NCBI RefSeq assembly: GCF_000152845.1
Contig: NZ_CH902584.1
Location: forward strand, 1,975,815-2,039,814
Direction of reading: 5' to 3'
DNA: 64,000 nt
Origin: Roseovarius sp. 217
Lineage (GTDB): Bacteria; Pseudomonadota; Alphaproteobacteria; Rhodobacterales; Rhodobacteraceae
In this document: in pieces, positions 1 through 9,809 of the stretch
Layout: each line of letters begins with the position of its first letter
How positions within the stretch are numbered: position 1 is the first letter of the stretch
The notes under the pieces: generated by a model
The model's database searches: none
Told to the model about the DNA's origin: nothing
Seen by the model: only the letters and a program-made list of their open reading frames with translations
Position numbers and translations under genes: made by a program

Positions 1-82
1 CGTTGGCCTTGTCCGGGCGATTGAGGGTCGCGATCCAGAGCCCGCCGTCACGCTCCAGCGTGACAAGGGCGGCCGGGGTCAT
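1..82 (-). CDS. enoyl-CoA hydratase/isomerase family protein, N-terminal fragment
   Basis: Only the first 27 codons are in the window; the gene continues off the left edge. The ATG at 82-80 gives a start reading MTPAALVTLERDGGLWIATL followed by NRPDKAN. A short beta strand followed by LNRPDKAN is the usual opening of the crotonase fold, where it precedes the acyl-CoA-binding segment. The start overlaps the stop of the upstream SDR gene by four bases (ATGA), so the two are translationally coupled and probably serve one acyl-CoA or alcohol oxidation route. The catalytic residues lie outside the window, so substrate and reaction cannot be named. Confidence 0.75.
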   Translation of the reverse strand, partial: MTPAALVTLERDGGLWIATLNRPDKAN

Positions 83-828
83 ATCAGGCCCACCCGGCGG
101 CGGATGGCCTCGTCGCGCAGCGAGATTTCCTGTCCGGCGAAGTCGGCGGCATCGGGGCCGCACATCCACAGCAGGGCGCGGGCGGGCCAATCGGCGGGGA
201 TATGATCGGACCAGTCCAACTGGCTGACGGGGTTGACGCCGCTGGCCTTGATTTCGCGCTGCATGTCGGTGGCGACGGTGCCGGGCGAGAGGCCCATCAC
301 CCGGACGCCTACAGGCGATGCCTCAAGAGCAGCGCAGCGGGTGAGCATCGCGGCCCCGGCCTTGGAGGTGCAATAGGCGCTCCAGCCTTCGAGGGCATGG
401 TGAGCCGCGCCAGAGCTGACGGTGAGGATGGTGCCCGCGCCGCGTGCCATCATGCCGGGCAGGGCGGCGCGCATGCCGTTGAACACGCCCTTGAGGTTGA
501 CGTCGATCGCGCGCGCCCATGCCTCGGGATCAGCGTCGGACAGGGGGGCGATGGGTTCGATCACGCCGGCGTTGTTGATCAGCACGTCCAATTGCCCAAA
601 GGCGGTGTGGCAGGCGGCGATGGCGGCCTCGATTTCCCAGTAGCGGCTGACATCGCAGGGGATGGCGATGGCCGAGGGGCCGATGTCGCCTGCGAGTTCG
701 GCAATCGCGTCGCCATTGCGTGCAGCAAGGGCGACATTCGCCCCGGCTGCGGCAAAAACCCGCGCAGCGGCGGCGCCGATGCCTTTGCTGGCTCCGGTGA
801 TGAGAACGCATTTACCCTGCATATCCAT
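79..828 (-). CDS. SDR family NAD(P)-dependent oxidoreductase
   Basis: A 249-residue classical short-chain dehydrogenase, the usual length for the family. The nucleotide-binding glycine motif TGASKGIG is at residues 11-18. NNAG follows in the middle of the Rossmann fold, then the catalytic Ser (VSSGAAHH) and the YCTSK form of the YxxxK motif. Family members oxidise or reduce alcohols, sugars, steroids or 3-hydroxyacyl groups with NAD(P)H in the cytoplasm; the sequence does not show which. Its stop overlaps the start of the enoyl-CoA hydratase gene, so a role in a beta-oxidation-like pathway is reasonable but inferred. The 130 bases upstream, before the divergent DUF2125 gene, show nothing else clear. 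Confidence 0.92.
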   Translation of the reverse strand: MDMQGKCVLITGASKGIGAAAARVFAAAGANVALAARNGDAIAELAGDIGPSAIAIPCDVSRYWEIEAAIAACHTAFGQLDVLINNAGVIEPIAPLSDADPEAWARAIDVNLKGVFNGMRAALPGMMARGAGTILTVSSGAAHHALEGWSAYCTSKAGAAMLTRCAALEASPVGVRVMGLSPGTVATDMQREIKASGVNPVSQLDWSDHIPADWPARALLWMCGPDAADFAGQEISLRDEAIRRRVGLI

Positions 829-958
829 GGTATTCCCCTCTAGTGGCTGCCCTTGTCCTAACGCCGGGACGGGTCAAGTTCCAGTCAGATCATCCCTTGA
901 CCCTTTCGCTGCGACGACCCAAGCTATGAGTAACCCCGATTTCAACAAGGTGTCATTC

Positions 959-2479
959 ATGTCTTATAGCCGCACGCTTACCGCTTCGACCTCTTTGCTC
1001 TGTCTGTCGGCGACGGCCGGATTTGCCGATCTGACCGCCGTGCAGGTCTGGGAGGATTGGCAGAGCTATCTCGAAAGCTATGGCTATGACGTGCAGGGTG
1101 ACACCGCGCAGTCGGGCGATACGCTGACGATTCGGGATATGGCGATGCGGATGCAGGTGCCAGAAGAGGGCGGCATGGTCGAGCTGCGCATGGATCAGAT
1201 GCAACTGGTGGAGCAGAGCGACGGATCGGTTGTGGTGATCCTGCCCGAGACCATTCCGATGGCGATGGACCTCAAGGATGAGGCGGGCGAGCAGGTCGCG
1301 CTGACGATCGAGATCGCGCAGCGGGGCATGGACATGCGCGTCACCGGCGATCCGGCGGCGATGAGCTATGACTATACCGCGCAAGAGATGACGATGACCT
1401 TGACCGATCTGGTGGCCGGAGAGCAGACGCCCGAGATTGGCGCGGCGCAGATCCGAATGGCGGATCTGGCGGGGCAGTATCAGAGCAAAGAGGCCGGGGA
1501 CACGCGCGGGTTCACGCAGGAGTTGACCGCTGGCCCGGTGGGGTATGACATTGATTTCACCGATCCCGAAGCGGGGGGGCGTGCCGAGATCAAGGGCACG
1601 TTGGCGCGGATCAGCATGACCGGCGATGGGGATCTGGTCGATGGTATTGATGCAAGCGACATGGCCGCTGCGCTGCGCGAGGGGCTGAGGGTCAACAGTC
1701 TGATGGAGTATGAGGGCGGCACCACCGCCTATAAGTTCACCAATGAGGGTAAGGTCGTTGAGGGCACACAAACCTCTGAAAGTGGCACGTTGCGGGCGGC
1801 GATCAGCCCTGAGGGGTTGCGCTATGGCGGTGATGGGCGCGGTGTGAGCCTCACGATGACAGGGGACGATCTGCCGTTTCCGGTGACGGCTGAGATGGAG
1901 CGCGCCGGGTTCAACCTTGTGATGCCGGTGGGCAAGAGCGACGAGATGCAGGATTATGCGCTGGCGCTGAATTTTGGCGGCTTTACCATGTCGGACATGA
2001 TCTGGGCGATGTTCGATCCGGGCGAGCAGTTGCCGCGTGATCCGGCGACGATCAGCGTCGATCTGTCGGGCAAGGGGCGGCTGTTCTTTGATCTGCTCGA
2101 CCCCGAGCAGATGACCAAGCTGGAAGAGAGTGAAGCGGCCCCCGGTGAAGTGGAGAGCCTTGTGCTCAATGATCTGACGGTCGATCTGGCCGGGGCCAAG
2201 CTGACCGGGGCGGGGGCGTTTACCTTTGATCAGACGGATCTGACCAGCTTTGACGGGGTGCCTGCGCCCGAGGGCGCGATTGATTTGCGGCTGGTGGGGG
2301 GCAACGGTCTCTTGGACAAGCTGATTGGCATGGGCTTTGTGGCCGAGGATCAGGCGGTGATGGTGCGGATGATGGCGGGCATGTTCGCGCGCACCGGGTC
2401 GGGCGAGGATGAGCTCACCTCGCGCATTGAAGTGACCGAGGAGGGTCAGGTGCTGGCCAATGGGCAGCGTCTGAAATAA
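959..2479 (+). CDS. DUF2125 domain-containing secreted protein
   Basis: A 506-residue protein starting MSYSRTLTAS with a signal peptide that probably ends near AGFA, so it should be exported to the periplasm. The rest is a long, acidic, beta-rich sequence with no catalytic motif I recognise. It resembles the DUF2125 family common in Rhodobacterales, whose role is unknown to me. The ATG at 959 puts the signal peptide at the N-terminus and has an AAGG-type sequence just upstream. The ATG at 926 is an in-frame alternative that adds 11 residues. The reading frame stays open further upstream, but that extension has no signal-peptide character. Transcription is divergent from the SDR gene. Confidence 0.8.
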   Translation: MSYSRTLTASTSLLCLSATAGFADLTAVQVWEDWQSYLESYGYDVQGDTAQSGDTLTIRDMAMRMQVPEEGGMVELRMDQMQLVEQSDGSVVVILPETIPMAMDLKDEAGEQVALTIEIAQRGMDMRVTGDPAAMSYDYTAQEMTMTLTDLVAGEQTPEIGAAQIRMADLAGQYQSKEAGDTRGFTQELTAGPVGYDIDFTDPEAGGRAEIKGTLARISMTGDGDLVDGIDASDMAAALREGLRVNSLMEYEGGTTAYKFTNEGKVVEGTQTSESGTLRAAISPEGLRYGGDGRGVSLTMTGDDLPFPVTAEMERAGFNLVMPVGKSDEMQDYALALNFGGFTMSDMIWAMFDPGEQLPRDPATISVDLSGKGRLFFDLLDPEQMTKLEESEAAPGEVESLVLNDLTVDLAGAKLTGAGAFTFDQTDLTSFDGVPAPEGAIDLRLVGGNGLLDKLIGMGFVAEDQAVMVRMMAGMFARTGSGEDELTSRIEVTEEGQVLANGQRLK

Positions 2480-2589
2480 CGCGAAAATAATCGGCAGAGG
2501 GGGCCACGGGCGCAGGCGCGTGGCCTTTTGCATGGGCGCGGGCTTGCGCGTGGGGGGGTGTCGGTCTACCTCAGGGCGGCAACAAGGAG

Positions 2590-3942
2590 ATGGCCATGCC
2601 GAAAGCGCTTGATGAATTGACCCATGCGCTGATTGACGCGGCGCTCAAGGCGGGGGCCGAGGCGGCGGATGCGATGGCGTTGCGCGGGCAGTCGGTAACG
2701 ATCGACATGCGCGGCGGCACGCTGGAGCAGGCCGAGCGCGCCGAGGGTGTGGACATCGGATTGCGGGTGCTGATTGGCGGGCGGCAGGCGAATGTGTCGG
2801 CCTCGGATACCGGGGAGGCGACAATTGCCGCGCTGGCCGAGCGGGCGGTGGCGATGGCGCGGGAAGCGCCGGTCGATCCCTATGCGGGGCTGGCGGAGCC
2901 GGGGCAATTGGCGCGTGACTGGGATGTGGCGGCGCTGGAGCTCTGTGATCCGAGCCCCGAACCGGCGCCCGATGCCCTGGCGCGGATGGCGCAGGAGGCG
3001 GAGGCGGCGGCGCTTGGCGTGGCCGGTGTCACGCAGGTGCAGTCGGCGACGGCGGGGTATAGTCAGCGCGCGGTGCATATTGCCGCCAGTAACGGATTTT
3101 CCGGCGGCTATGCGCGCAGTGATACGGGGCTGTCGTGCGTGGCGATTGCCGGGACGGGCACCGGGATGGAGCGCGACTACGATGGCGACAGCCGGATCTT
3201 TGCCAGCGATCTGCGTGAGGCATCCGAGATTGGTCGCCGTGCGGGGGAGCGTGCCGTCGAGCGTCTGGGCGCGCGTCGCCCGCACACCGGGGCCTATCCG
3301 GTGGTGTTTGACGAGCGCGTGTCGGGCACGCTGATCGGGCATTTGCTGGCGGCGGCGAGTGGCGCGTCAGTGGCGCGGGGATCGTCGTGGCTGCGCGAGC
3401 GGTTGGGAGAGCAGGTGCTGCCAGAGGCGCTGTCGGTGCTGGAAGACCCGCACCGTCCGCGCGTGAGCGGATCGCGGCCGTTTGATGCCGAGGGGCTGCC
3501 CACCGCCAAGCGTGCGATTGTTCAGGGTGGCGTGCTGATGGGATGGACGCTCGATCTGGCCAATGCGCGCAAGCTGGGGATGCAGAGCACGGCGAATGCG
3601 ACGCGCGGCACCTCTGCGCCGCCCGCGCCGGGGACATGGAATATCGCGCTGACGCAGGGCAGGCAGAGCCGTGACGATCTGATCCGCGAGATGGGAACGG
3701 GCCTGTTGGTGACGTCGATGATCGGCTCGACGATCAATCCCAACACCGGCGATTATTCGCGAGGCGCCGCCGGGTTCTGGGTGGAGAATGGCGAGATCAA
3801 ATGGCCGGTCAACGAATGCACCATCGCGGGCAGTTTGCCCGAGATGCTGCGCCGGATGATCCCGGCCAATGACGCGCGGCTGCATCTGGGGCGGGTGGTG
3901 CCGTCGCTCTTGATTGAGGGGATGACGCTTGCCGGGGAGTGA
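2590..3942 (+). CDS. pmbA: TldD/PmbA family metallopeptidase-type protein (PmbA/TldE subunit)
   Basis: A 450-residue protein of the same length and layout as E. coli PmbA (TldE): an N-terminal helical/beta domain, a central MAIAG-like strand region and the C-terminal TldD/PmbA domain with the conserved GSTINPNTGDYSRGAAGFWVEN region near residue 380. No HExxxH motif is present. This fits PmbA/TldE, the partner that lacks the zinc site, rather than TldD. In E. coli the TldD-TldE complex degrades unfolded peptides and matures modified peptides such as microcin B17. The tldD partner is not in this window. The next gene overlaps the 3' end by 14 bases, so the two are coupled. Confidence 0.88.
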   Translation: MAMPKALDELTHALIDAALKAGAEAADAMALRGQSVTIDMRGGTLEQAERAEGVDIGLRVLIGGRQANVSASDTGEATIAALAERAVAMAREAPVDPYAGLAEPGQLARDWDVAALELCDPSPEPAPDALARMAQEAEAAALGVAGVTQVQSATAGYSQRAVHIAASNGFSGGYARSDTGLSCVAIAGTGTGMERDYDGDSRIFASDLREASEIGRRAGERAVERLGARRPHTGAYPVVFDERVSGTLIGHLLAAASGASVARGSSWLRERLGEQVLPEALSVLEDPHRPRVSGSRPFDAEGLPTAKRAIVQGGVLMGWTLDLANARKLGMQSTANATRGTSAPPAPGTWNIALTQGRQSRDDLIREMGTGLLVTSMIGSTINPNTGDYSRGAAGFWVENGEIKWPVNECTIAGSLPEMLRRMIPANDARLHLGRVVPSLLIEGMTLAGE

Positions 3943-4708
3943 TCTGCTGCTCTTGATCGAGGCTGCGCATGAGGCGGGTCGGATTGCCACCGCCTATGTG
4001 GGTGGGCCGCTGGAGGTGCAGGACAAGGCCGGGGGGGCTGGTCCGGTGACGGCGGCGGATCTGGCGGTCAATGCGATGCTGGTGGAGCAATTGCGCAGCG
4101 CAAGGCCCGAGTATGGCTGGTTGTCGGAAGAGACCGAAGACACAGCAGCGCGGTTGCAGTCGGATCGGGTGTTCATTGTCGATCCCATCGACGGCACCCG
4201 CAGTTTCATCGAGGGCAATGACAGTTGGGCGCATTCTCTGGCGGTGTCCGAGGGTGGCGTGGTGATTGCCGCCGCGATTTATCTGCCGATGCGGGACAAG
4301 CTCTATGCTGCCGCTGTGGGTCAGGGGGCCACGCTGAACGGGGTGCCGATCCGGGCCACCGGACGGGCCGATCTGGTGGGGGCGTCGATATTGGCCTCCA
4401 AGCCCAATTATGCGCCGGAGCATTGGCTGGGGGGACGCGTGCCCGATGTGACGCGGGCGTTTCGACCATCCCTTGCCTATCGCCTCGGTCTTGTCGCAGA
4501 GGGGCGCTATGACGCGATGATGACCCTGCGCCCATCCTGGGAATGGGACATCGCGGCGGGGGATCTCATTCTGCGCGAGGCGGGGGCGGTGACGTCGGAC
4601 CGTCACGCGGGGCCGCTCAGGTTCAACAATCCGGTGCCGATGGTCAACGGGGTGTTGGCGGCCAACCCGGTGCTGCACAGTGCGCTGCACGCGGCGTTGG
4701 CGGGGTGA
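3929..4708 (+). CDS. inositol monophosphatase family protein (CysQ/IMPase-like)
   Basis: A 259-residue metal-dependent phosphatase of the lithium-sensitive IMPase/FBPase fold. The metal-binding acidic pair is in SEET (about residue 68), the second motif DPIDGTR is at about residue 88, and WEWDIAAGD holds the third metal ligand near residue 208. Members hydrolyse inositol phosphates or 3'-phosphoadenosine 5'-phosphate (CysQ); the sequence alone does not decide between them. The only start that gives a full N-terminus is the TTG at 3929, which lies inside the end of the pmbA-type gene, so a TTG start with translational coupling is inferred. Confidence 0.85.
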   Translation: MPGSDLLLLIEAAHEAGRIATAYVGGPLEVQDKAGGAGPVTAADLAVNAMLVEQLRSARPEYGWLSEETEDTAARLQSDRVFIVDPIDGTRSFIEGNDSWAHSLAVSEGGVVIAAAIYLPMRDKLYAAAVGQGATLNGVPIRATGRADLVGASILASKPNYAPEHWLGGRVPDVTRAFRPSLAYRLGLVAEGRYDAMMTLRPSWEWDIAAGDLILREAGAVTSDRHAGPLRFNNPVPMVNGVLAANPVLHSALHAALAG

Positions 4709-4776
4709 TATCGGGTTGCACCTGTCGTTGATCCCTGTCTAATGCCGAGGCAACAGGATCAAAAAACAGGCACATC

Positions 4777-5697
4777 ATGCCCCGCTCTGACAATCTGACC
4801 GGCGCCCTCTTGATGATGGGGTCGATGGCCGCGTTCACGCTGAACGATGCCATGATCAAGGCGCTGGCGGGACAGGTGCCGCTGTTTCAGGTGATGTTCC
4901 TGCGCGGGCTGGTGACGACGATCCTAGTGGCGCTGATTGCGTGGAAGATGGGGGCGCTGAAGCGGCATTTGCCGCGCGAGGATTGGGGGCCGGTGTTCTG
5001 GCGCATGGTGGGCGAGATCGGGTCCGCGTATTTCTTTGTCTCCGCGCTCTATAATATGCCTTTGGCCAATATCAGCGCGATCATGCAGGCCTTGCCGTTG
5101 ACCCTGACGCTGGCCGCTGCGCTGTTTTTCCGCGAGCCGGTGGGGTGGAAGCGGATGTCGGCCATTCTGGCTGGGTTCATCGGCGTGATGCTGATCGTGC
5201 GGCCGGGCACCGAAGGGTTCAACGTCTATTCGGTCTACGGATTGGCAGCGGTGGCCTTTGTCACGCTGCGCGATCTGGCGACGCGCAAACTGTCGCGGGA
5301 TGTGCCCTCGATGCTGGTGACGCTGTTCAATTCGTTTTTCATCATGGCGTTTTTCGGTCTGGGGAGCCTGACCGGGGAGTGGGAGCCGATAGATGCACGG
5401 GCCGCCCTGATCATTTGTGGCGCGGCGGTGATGATCATCGGTGGCTATCTCTTTTCCATCATGGTGATGCGGGTGGGCGAGATCAGTTTCGTGGCGCCCT
5501 TTCGCTATACCAGCCTGATCTGGGCGCTGTTGCTGGGCTGGCTGGTGTTTGGCGACTGGCCGCAGACCCTGACCCTGATCGGGGCGGCGATTGTGGTGGC
5601 GAGCGGTCTTTTCACGCTCTACCGCGAGGCGCAGATCAGTCGACGGGCGAAGGCGGATCTGAAAAGACAGCTTTCACTTGGTCCTCGTCCACGTTGA
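4777..5697 (+). CDS. EamA/DMT family inner-membrane transporter
   Basis: A 306-residue integral membrane protein with about ten hydrophobic helices in two EamA repeats (roughly residues 8-145 and 155-285). This is the standard layout of 10-TMS drug/metabolite transporters. The motif region VGEISFVAPFRYTSLIWALLLG near residue 240 is typical of the second repeat. These proteins usually export small metabolites or amino acids; the substrate is unknown. The 3' end overlaps the convergent rhamnosyltransferase-like gene by 62 bases. The short space to the previous gene has no clear terminator, so read-through from the phosphatase gene is possible. Confidence 0.9.
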   Translation: MPRSDNLTGALLMMGSMAAFTLNDAMIKALAGQVPLFQVMFLRGLVTTILVALIAWKMGALKRHLPREDWGPVFWRMVGEIGSAYFFVSALYNMPLANISAIMQALPLTLTLAAALFFREPVGWKRMSAILAGFIGVMLIVRPGTEGFNVYSVYGLAAVAFVTLRDLATRKLSRDVPSMLVTLFNSFFIMAFFGLGSLTGEWEPIDARAALIICGAAVMIIGGYLFSIMVMRVGEISFVAPFRYTSLIWALLLGWLVFGDWPQTLTLIGAAIVVASGLFTLYREAQISRRAKADLKRQLSLGPRPR

Positions 5698-6454
5698 ACT
5701 GAGACTTGAAGAAGGCCGCCTCGCGGCTGTCCAGCGGGTGCATCGGGCCGCAGACGTATTTTGCGGCGGAATCATTGTCGTCATGTTTGGCGCGCAGATA
5801 CATATGCGGGCCGGGCTGAATAAGGGTCGGCATGTCGTAATGCAGCTTGTGATGGCTGAAATTCATCACGGTCAGGTCATCGCCGGGACGAAAGAGCACG
5901 GCCAGACCGCATGCCCAGAAGGGCGGCTGCACTTCTTCGGCCTTGATCCCCTCATCCGACAGCGTGACCGAGTAGCCGCGATTATAGTCGATTGCCATGT
6001 GAGGCCAGTTCTTGCGCATGGTGCGGGTATGCTTTTCGAACCAGCGCAGGCTGCGGACGAAGCTGAGGGCGACGGCATCGTCGTCATCAAGGCGGAATTG
6101 CATGGAGGGCACCGTGTCCTCTCCGAGTTCCGTCTTGATAGCGATCTGCATCGCGAGGCGGTGCTTCATCGGTTCGCTCTCGATGATCTTGATCTGCGGC
6201 ACATGGGCGGTCAGGTCGTGCAGGCGGTCGCGGTAGCGTTTGGGCAGGCTGTCACCGATCATCACCAGAAAGGTGAAGTCGGGATGCTGTTGCGCGGCGA
6301 TGGAGGGCAGGGTGAGGCATTCAAAATGGCGAAAGCGCAGGTCCATCCGGGCCGGCGCATAGAGATAGGCTTCGCGGTCCGCAACGGTGTCGTGCATCCG
6401 CTTGAAGCCGCCGACAGCCGGGTAGGAGAATCGGCAAATCCCGATCACGCGCAT
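5636..6454 (-). CDS. putative rhamnosyltransferase / glycosyltransferase
   Basis: A 272-residue cytoplasmic protein starting MRVIGICRFSYPAVGGFKRM, a start shared by the bacterial putative rhamnosyl transferase family (Pfam Rhamno_transf type). FRLDDDDAV near residue 120 is a DxD-like acidic cluster of the kind that binds the metal and nucleotide sugar in GT-A enzymes. The ATG at 6454 was chosen because the frame upstream reads low-complexity sequence with no family resemblance. It ends inside the convergent EamA transporter gene. The sugar donor and acceptor cannot be told from the sequence; addition of a deoxysugar to a surface glycan is the family-level guess. Confidence 0.75.
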   Translation of the reverse strand: MRVIGICRFSYPAVGGFKRMHDTVADREAYLYAPARMDLRFRHFECLTLPSIAAQQHPDFTFLVMIGDSLPKRYRDRLHDLTAHVPQIKIIESEPMKHRLAMQIAIKTELGEDTVPSMQFRLDDDDAVALSFVRSLRWFEKHTRTMRKNWPHMAIDYNRGYSVTLSDEGIKAEEVQPPFWACGLAVLFRPGDDLTVMNFSHHKLHYDMPTLIQPGPHMYLRAKHDDNDSAAKYVCGPMHPLDSREAAFFKSQFNVDEDQVKAVFSDPPSPVD

Positions 6455-6549
6455 GGCTCTGAACCCTCTGTTGGCGCGCGGGTTTACGCCCGCTTTTGTC
6501 CCTGATACATCGCACCCGTCGGGCATCTGTGCAAGGGCGGGCAGGGCTG

Positions 6550-6588
6550 TTGACAACCCCCGCGACTCCCCCTATACGCGCCCCATCC
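6550..6588 (+). promoter_or_regulatory. rpsL (str operon) promoter
   Basis: TTGACA at 6550-6555 and TATACG at 6573-6578 are separated by exactly 17 bases, followed by CCCCATCC at 6581-6588. The same arrangement precedes rplB and rpmC. The predicted leader to rpsL is about 220 bases and contains no other gene. The whole 6455-6806 interval therefore holds this promoter and a long untranslated leader. Confidence 0.75.
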
Positions 6589-6806
6589 ATGGCTGAGGGG
6601 GTCGCCCCGTCGCCTGTATCAGAACTGTAGTGGTCAAGATCCGGGCGAGCGCGCCCCGATCCTCTGGAAACCCACCGCGTCGGACCCGAAATACAGGGTG
6701 CGATTGCGGTCTTTGCGTATTGCGGACGCGCGATTCGCTTTTGATTAACCGCATGGGGCTGGTCCTTGTGCAGACACATGTGTTGAGAGACGGGGAAATA
6801 ACCGGA

Positions 6807-7178
6807 ATGCCAACGATCCAACAGCTGATCCGCAAGCCGCGGCAGCCGAAAGTCAGAACCACCAAGTCACAGCACCTGCAGGGTTGCCCTCAGAAGCGTG
6901 GCGTTTGCACGCGCGTCTATACCACGACGCCGAAGAAGCCGAACTCGGCCATGCGGAAGGTCGCCAAAGTGCGCCTGACGAATGGCTTTGAGGTCATCAG
7001 CTATATTCCCGGTGAGAGCCACAATCTTCAGGAGCACTCTGTGGTTCTGATCCGTGGCGGCCGTGTGAAAGACCTTCCCGGTGTGCGTTACCACATCCTG
7101 CGTGGCGTGCTCGATACGCAAGGCGTCAAAGACCGTAAGCAGCGCCGTTCGAAATACGGCGCGAAGCGTCCGAAGTAA
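6807..7178 (+). CDS. rpsL: 30S ribosomal protein S12
   Basis: A 123-residue S12, full length. It starts [12 protein letters not shown] with an upstream GGAA ribosome site; the frame is open further upstream, but only this ATG gives the conserved N-terminus. S12 sits at the decoding centre and controls accuracy. The streptomycin-relevant lysines are wild type: [13 protein letters not shown] and [14 protein letters not shown], corresponding to K43 and K88 of E. coli. The [13 protein letters not shown] segment is a mild variant of the usual [10 protein letters not shown]. It is the first gene of the str block, 12 bases before rpsG. Confidence 0.98.
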   Translation: MPTIQQLIRKPRQPKVRTTKSQHLQGCPQKRGVCTRVYTTTPKKPNSAMRKVAKVRLTNGFEVISYIPGESHNLQEHSVVLIRGGRVKDLPGVRYHILRGVLDTQGVKDRKQRRSKYGAKRPK

Positions 7179-7190
7179 GAGGAATTATAG

Positions 7191-7661
7191 ATGTCTCGTC
7201 GTCACGCCGCAGAAAAACGCGAAGTCCTGCCCGATGCCAAGTATGGTGATCGGGTTCTGACCAAGTTCATGAACAACCTGATGATCGACGGCAAAAAGTC
7301 CGTCGCCGAAACGATCGTCTACAATGCGCTGGAGCGCGTCGAGGCCAAGATCAAACGCGCGCCCGTCGAAGTGTTCCACGAAGCGCTGGACAATATCAAA
7401 CCCTCCGTCGAAGTGCGGTCGCGTCGCGTCGGTGGTGCCACCTATCAGGTGCCCGTCGAAGTGCGTCCCGAGCGTCGTGAGGCTCTGGCAATCCGTTGGC
7501 TGATCAATGCGTCGCGTTCGCGCAACGAGAACACCATGGAAGAGCGTCTGGCCGGTGAGCTGGTCGATGCCGTTCAGAGCCGCGGCTCGGCCGTGAAGAA
7601 GCGCGAAGACACCCACAAGATGGCAGACGCGAACAAAGCGTTCAGCCACTACCGCTGGTAA
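7191..7661 (+). CDS. rpsG: 30S ribosomal protein S7
   Basis: A 156-residue S7, the normal length for proteobacteria, starting [15 protein letters not shown] after a GAGGAA ribosome site. S7 nucleates assembly of the 30S head by binding the 3' domain of 16S rRNA and contacts tRNA at the E site. The basic N-terminal arm and the [11 protein letters not shown] beta-hairpin region (near residue 77) are intact. It lies 12 bases after rpsL and 20 bases before fusA. In E. coli, S7 represses its own operon by binding the rpsL-rpsG gap; here that gap is too short for the same structure. Confidence 0.98.
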   Translation: MSRRHAAEKREVLPDAKYGDRVLTKFMNNLMIDGKKSVAETIVYNALERVEAKIKRAPVEVFHEALDNIKPSVEVRSRRVGGATYQVPVEVRPERREALAIRWLINASRSRNENTMEERLAGELVDAVQSRGSAVKKREDTHKMADANKAFSHYRW

Positions 7662-7681
7662 ACCTCAGAGGCATTTGAATC

Positions 7682-9805
7682 ATGGCACGCGACTATCCCC
7701 TCCAGCGTTACCGGAACTTCGGGATCATGGCCCATATCGATGCGGGCAAGACCACGACGACCGAGCGCATCCTGTTCTACACCGGCAAGTCCCACAAGAT
7801 CGGCGAAGTCCATGACGGCGCCGCGACGATGGATTGGATGGAGCAGGAGCAGGAACGCGGTATCACCATTACCTCGGCTGCGACCACGACCTTTTGGCAG
7901 CGTCAGGAAGATCCGAGCCTCGAGAGCGTTTCGGATACCAAGTACCGTTTCAACATCATCGACACCCCCGGCCACGTCGACTTTACCATTGAAGTCGAGC
8001 GTTCGCTGGCGGTTCTCGATGGCGCGATCTGTCTGTTGGACGGAAACGCCGGTGTCGAGCCGCAGACCGAAACCGTGTGGCGTCAGGCTGATCGTTACAA
8101 GGTGCCGCGTCTGGTGTTCGTCAACAAGATGGACAAGATCGGTGCCGATTTCTTTAACTGCGTCAAGATGATCAAGGACCGCACCGGGGCTATCCCCGCG
8201 CCTGTGGCTCTGCCGATCGGTGCCGAGGATCAACTCGAAGGCATCATCGACCTCATCAAGATGGAAGAATGGGTCTGGAAGGGTGAAGATCTGGGCGCGT
8301 CCTGGGTCCGTCAGCCGATCCGTGATGATCTCAAGGATCTCGCTGACGAATGGCGTGCCAACCTGATCGAAGTCGCCGTCGAGATGGATGACGATGCGAT
8401 GGAAGGCTATCTCGAGGGCAAAGAGCCCGACGAAGATACCCTGCGCGCACTGATCCGCAAGGGCACGCTGTCGCTGAGCTTTGTGCCGATCCTCGTCGGG
8501 TCTGCGTTCAAGAACAAGGGCGTGCAGCCTCTGTTGAACGCGGTCATCGACTTTCTGCCGTCGCCGCTCGACGTGCCGCCCTACATGGGCTTTAGCCCGG
8601 ATGACGAGACCGAGACCCGTAACATCGCGCGTCATGCCGATGATTCCGAGCCGTTCTCGGCGCTGGCCTTCAAGATCATGAACGACCCGTTCGTCGGTTC
8701 GCTGACCTTTACACGCATCTATTCCGGCGTGATGAAGAAGGGCGATGCGATGCTCAATGCCACCAAAGGCAAGAAAGAGCGCGTCGGCCGGATGATGATG
8801 ATGCACGCCATCAACCGCGAAGAGATCGAAGAGGCCTTTGCAGGCGACATCATCGCGCTGGCCGGTCTGAAAGAGACCACCACCGGGGATACGCTATGTG
8901 ATCCGGCCAAGCCGGTTGTTCTGGAAACCATGACCTTCCCCGATCCGGTGATCGAGATCGCCGTTGAGCCCAAGACCAAGGGCGACCAAGAGAAAATGTC
9001 GGCGGGTCTGGCCCGTCTGGCAGCAGAGGACCCGTCCTTCCGCGTCGAGACCGATCTTGAATCAGGTCAGACCATCATGAAGGGCATGGGCGAATTGCAT
9101 CTCGACATTCTGGTCGACCGTCTGCGTCGCGAGTTCAAGGTTGAGGCCAATATCGGTGCGCCGCAGGTGGCGTATCGTGAGACCATCAGCCACATGGTTG
9201 AGCACACCTACACCCACAAGAAACAGTCGGGTGGTTCGGGTCAGTTCGCCGAGATCAAGCTGGTCATCACGCCGACAGAGCCGGGCGAAGGCTTTAGCTT
9301 TGAGAGCAAGATCGTTGGTGGTGCCGTGCCCAAGGAATATATACCGGGCGTCGAAAAAGGTATCCGCTCTGTCATGGACAGCGGTCCGCTCGCGGGCTTC
9401 CCTGTGATCGACTTCAAGGTCTCGCTGATCGACGGCAAGTATCACGATGTGGACTCTTCGGTCATGGCGTTTGAAATCGCCGGTCGTATGGGCATGCGCG
9501 AAGGTCTCAAGAAGGCCGGTGCCAAGCTGCTCGAGCCGATCATGAAGGTCGAGGTGGTCACGCCCGAGGAATATACCGGCAACGTCATCGGCGATCTTAC
9601 GTCGCGGCGCGGTCAGGTCTCGGGTCAGGAACAGCGCGGCAATGCGATTGCGATCAACGCAAACGTCCCGCTGGCCAATATGTTCGGCTATATCAACACG
9701 CTGCGCTCGATGTCTTCGGGACGCGCCCAGTTCACGATGCAATTCTCGCATTACGAGCCGGTGCCGCACAACATCTCTGAAGAAATCCAAAAGAAATACG
9801 CATAA
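7682..9805 (+). CDS. fusA: translation elongation factor G
   Basis: A 707-residue EF-G. The GTPase motifs are complete: G1 [15 protein letters not shown] near residue 17, the switch I RGITI region, G3 DTPGHVDF near residue 100, and G4 NKMD. Domains II-V follow, with the family-typical [16 protein letters not shown] near the C-terminus. EF-G drives translocation of tRNA-mRNA through the ribosome and, with RRF, recycles ribosomes. It is in the str block between rpsG and tuf. The 85 bases that follow contain a chain of hairpins, so its expression may be tuned separately from tuf. Confidence 0.98.
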   Translation: MARDYPLQRYRNFGIMAHIDAGKTTTTERILFYTGKSHKIGEVHDGAATMDWMEQEQERGITITSAATTTFWQRQEDPSLESVSDTKYRFNIIDTPGHVDFTIEVERSLAVLDGAICLLDGNAGVEPQTETVWRQADRYKVPRLVFVNKMDKIGADFFNCVKMIKDRTGAIPAPVALPIGAEDQLEGIIDLIKMEEWVWKGEDLGASWVRQPIRDDLKDLADEWRANLIEVAVEMDDDAMEGYLEGKEPDEDTLRALIRKGTLSLSFVPILVGSAFKNKGVQPLLNAVIDFLPSPLDVPPYMGFSPDDETETRNIARHADDSEPFSALAFKIMNDPFVGSLTFTRIYSGVMKKGDAMLNATKGKKERVGRMMMMHAINREEIEEAFAGDIIALAGLKETTTGDTLCDPAKPVVLETMTFPDPVIEIAVEPKTKGDQEKMSAGLARLAAEDPSFRVETDLESGQTIMKGMGELHLDILVDRLRREFKVEANIGAPQVAYRETISHMVEHTYTHKKQSGGSGQFAEIKLVITPTEPGEGFSFESKIVGGAVPKEYIPGVEKGIRSVMDSGPLAGFPVIDFKVSLIDGKYHDVDSSVMAFEIAGRMGMREGLKKAGAKLLEPIMKVEVVTPEEYTGNVIGDLTSRRGQVSGQEQRGNAIAINANVPLANMFGYINTLRSMSSGRAQFTMQFSHYEPVPHNISEEIQKKYA

Positions 9806-9809
9806 CGGC

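Noticed and set aside
953..2533. Long minus-strand open frame (526 codons) opposite the DUF2125 gene
   Set aside because: Its translation is rich in His, Arg and Pro with no domain, the typical shadow of a high-GC gene on the other strand; the plus-strand protein has a signal peptide and a family match.
5678..6505. Plus-strand open frame of 275 codons opposite the rhamnosyltransferase-like gene
   Set aside because: No recognisable motif and low-complexity Val/Gly/His content; the minus-strand frame has the family N-terminus and a DxD cluster.
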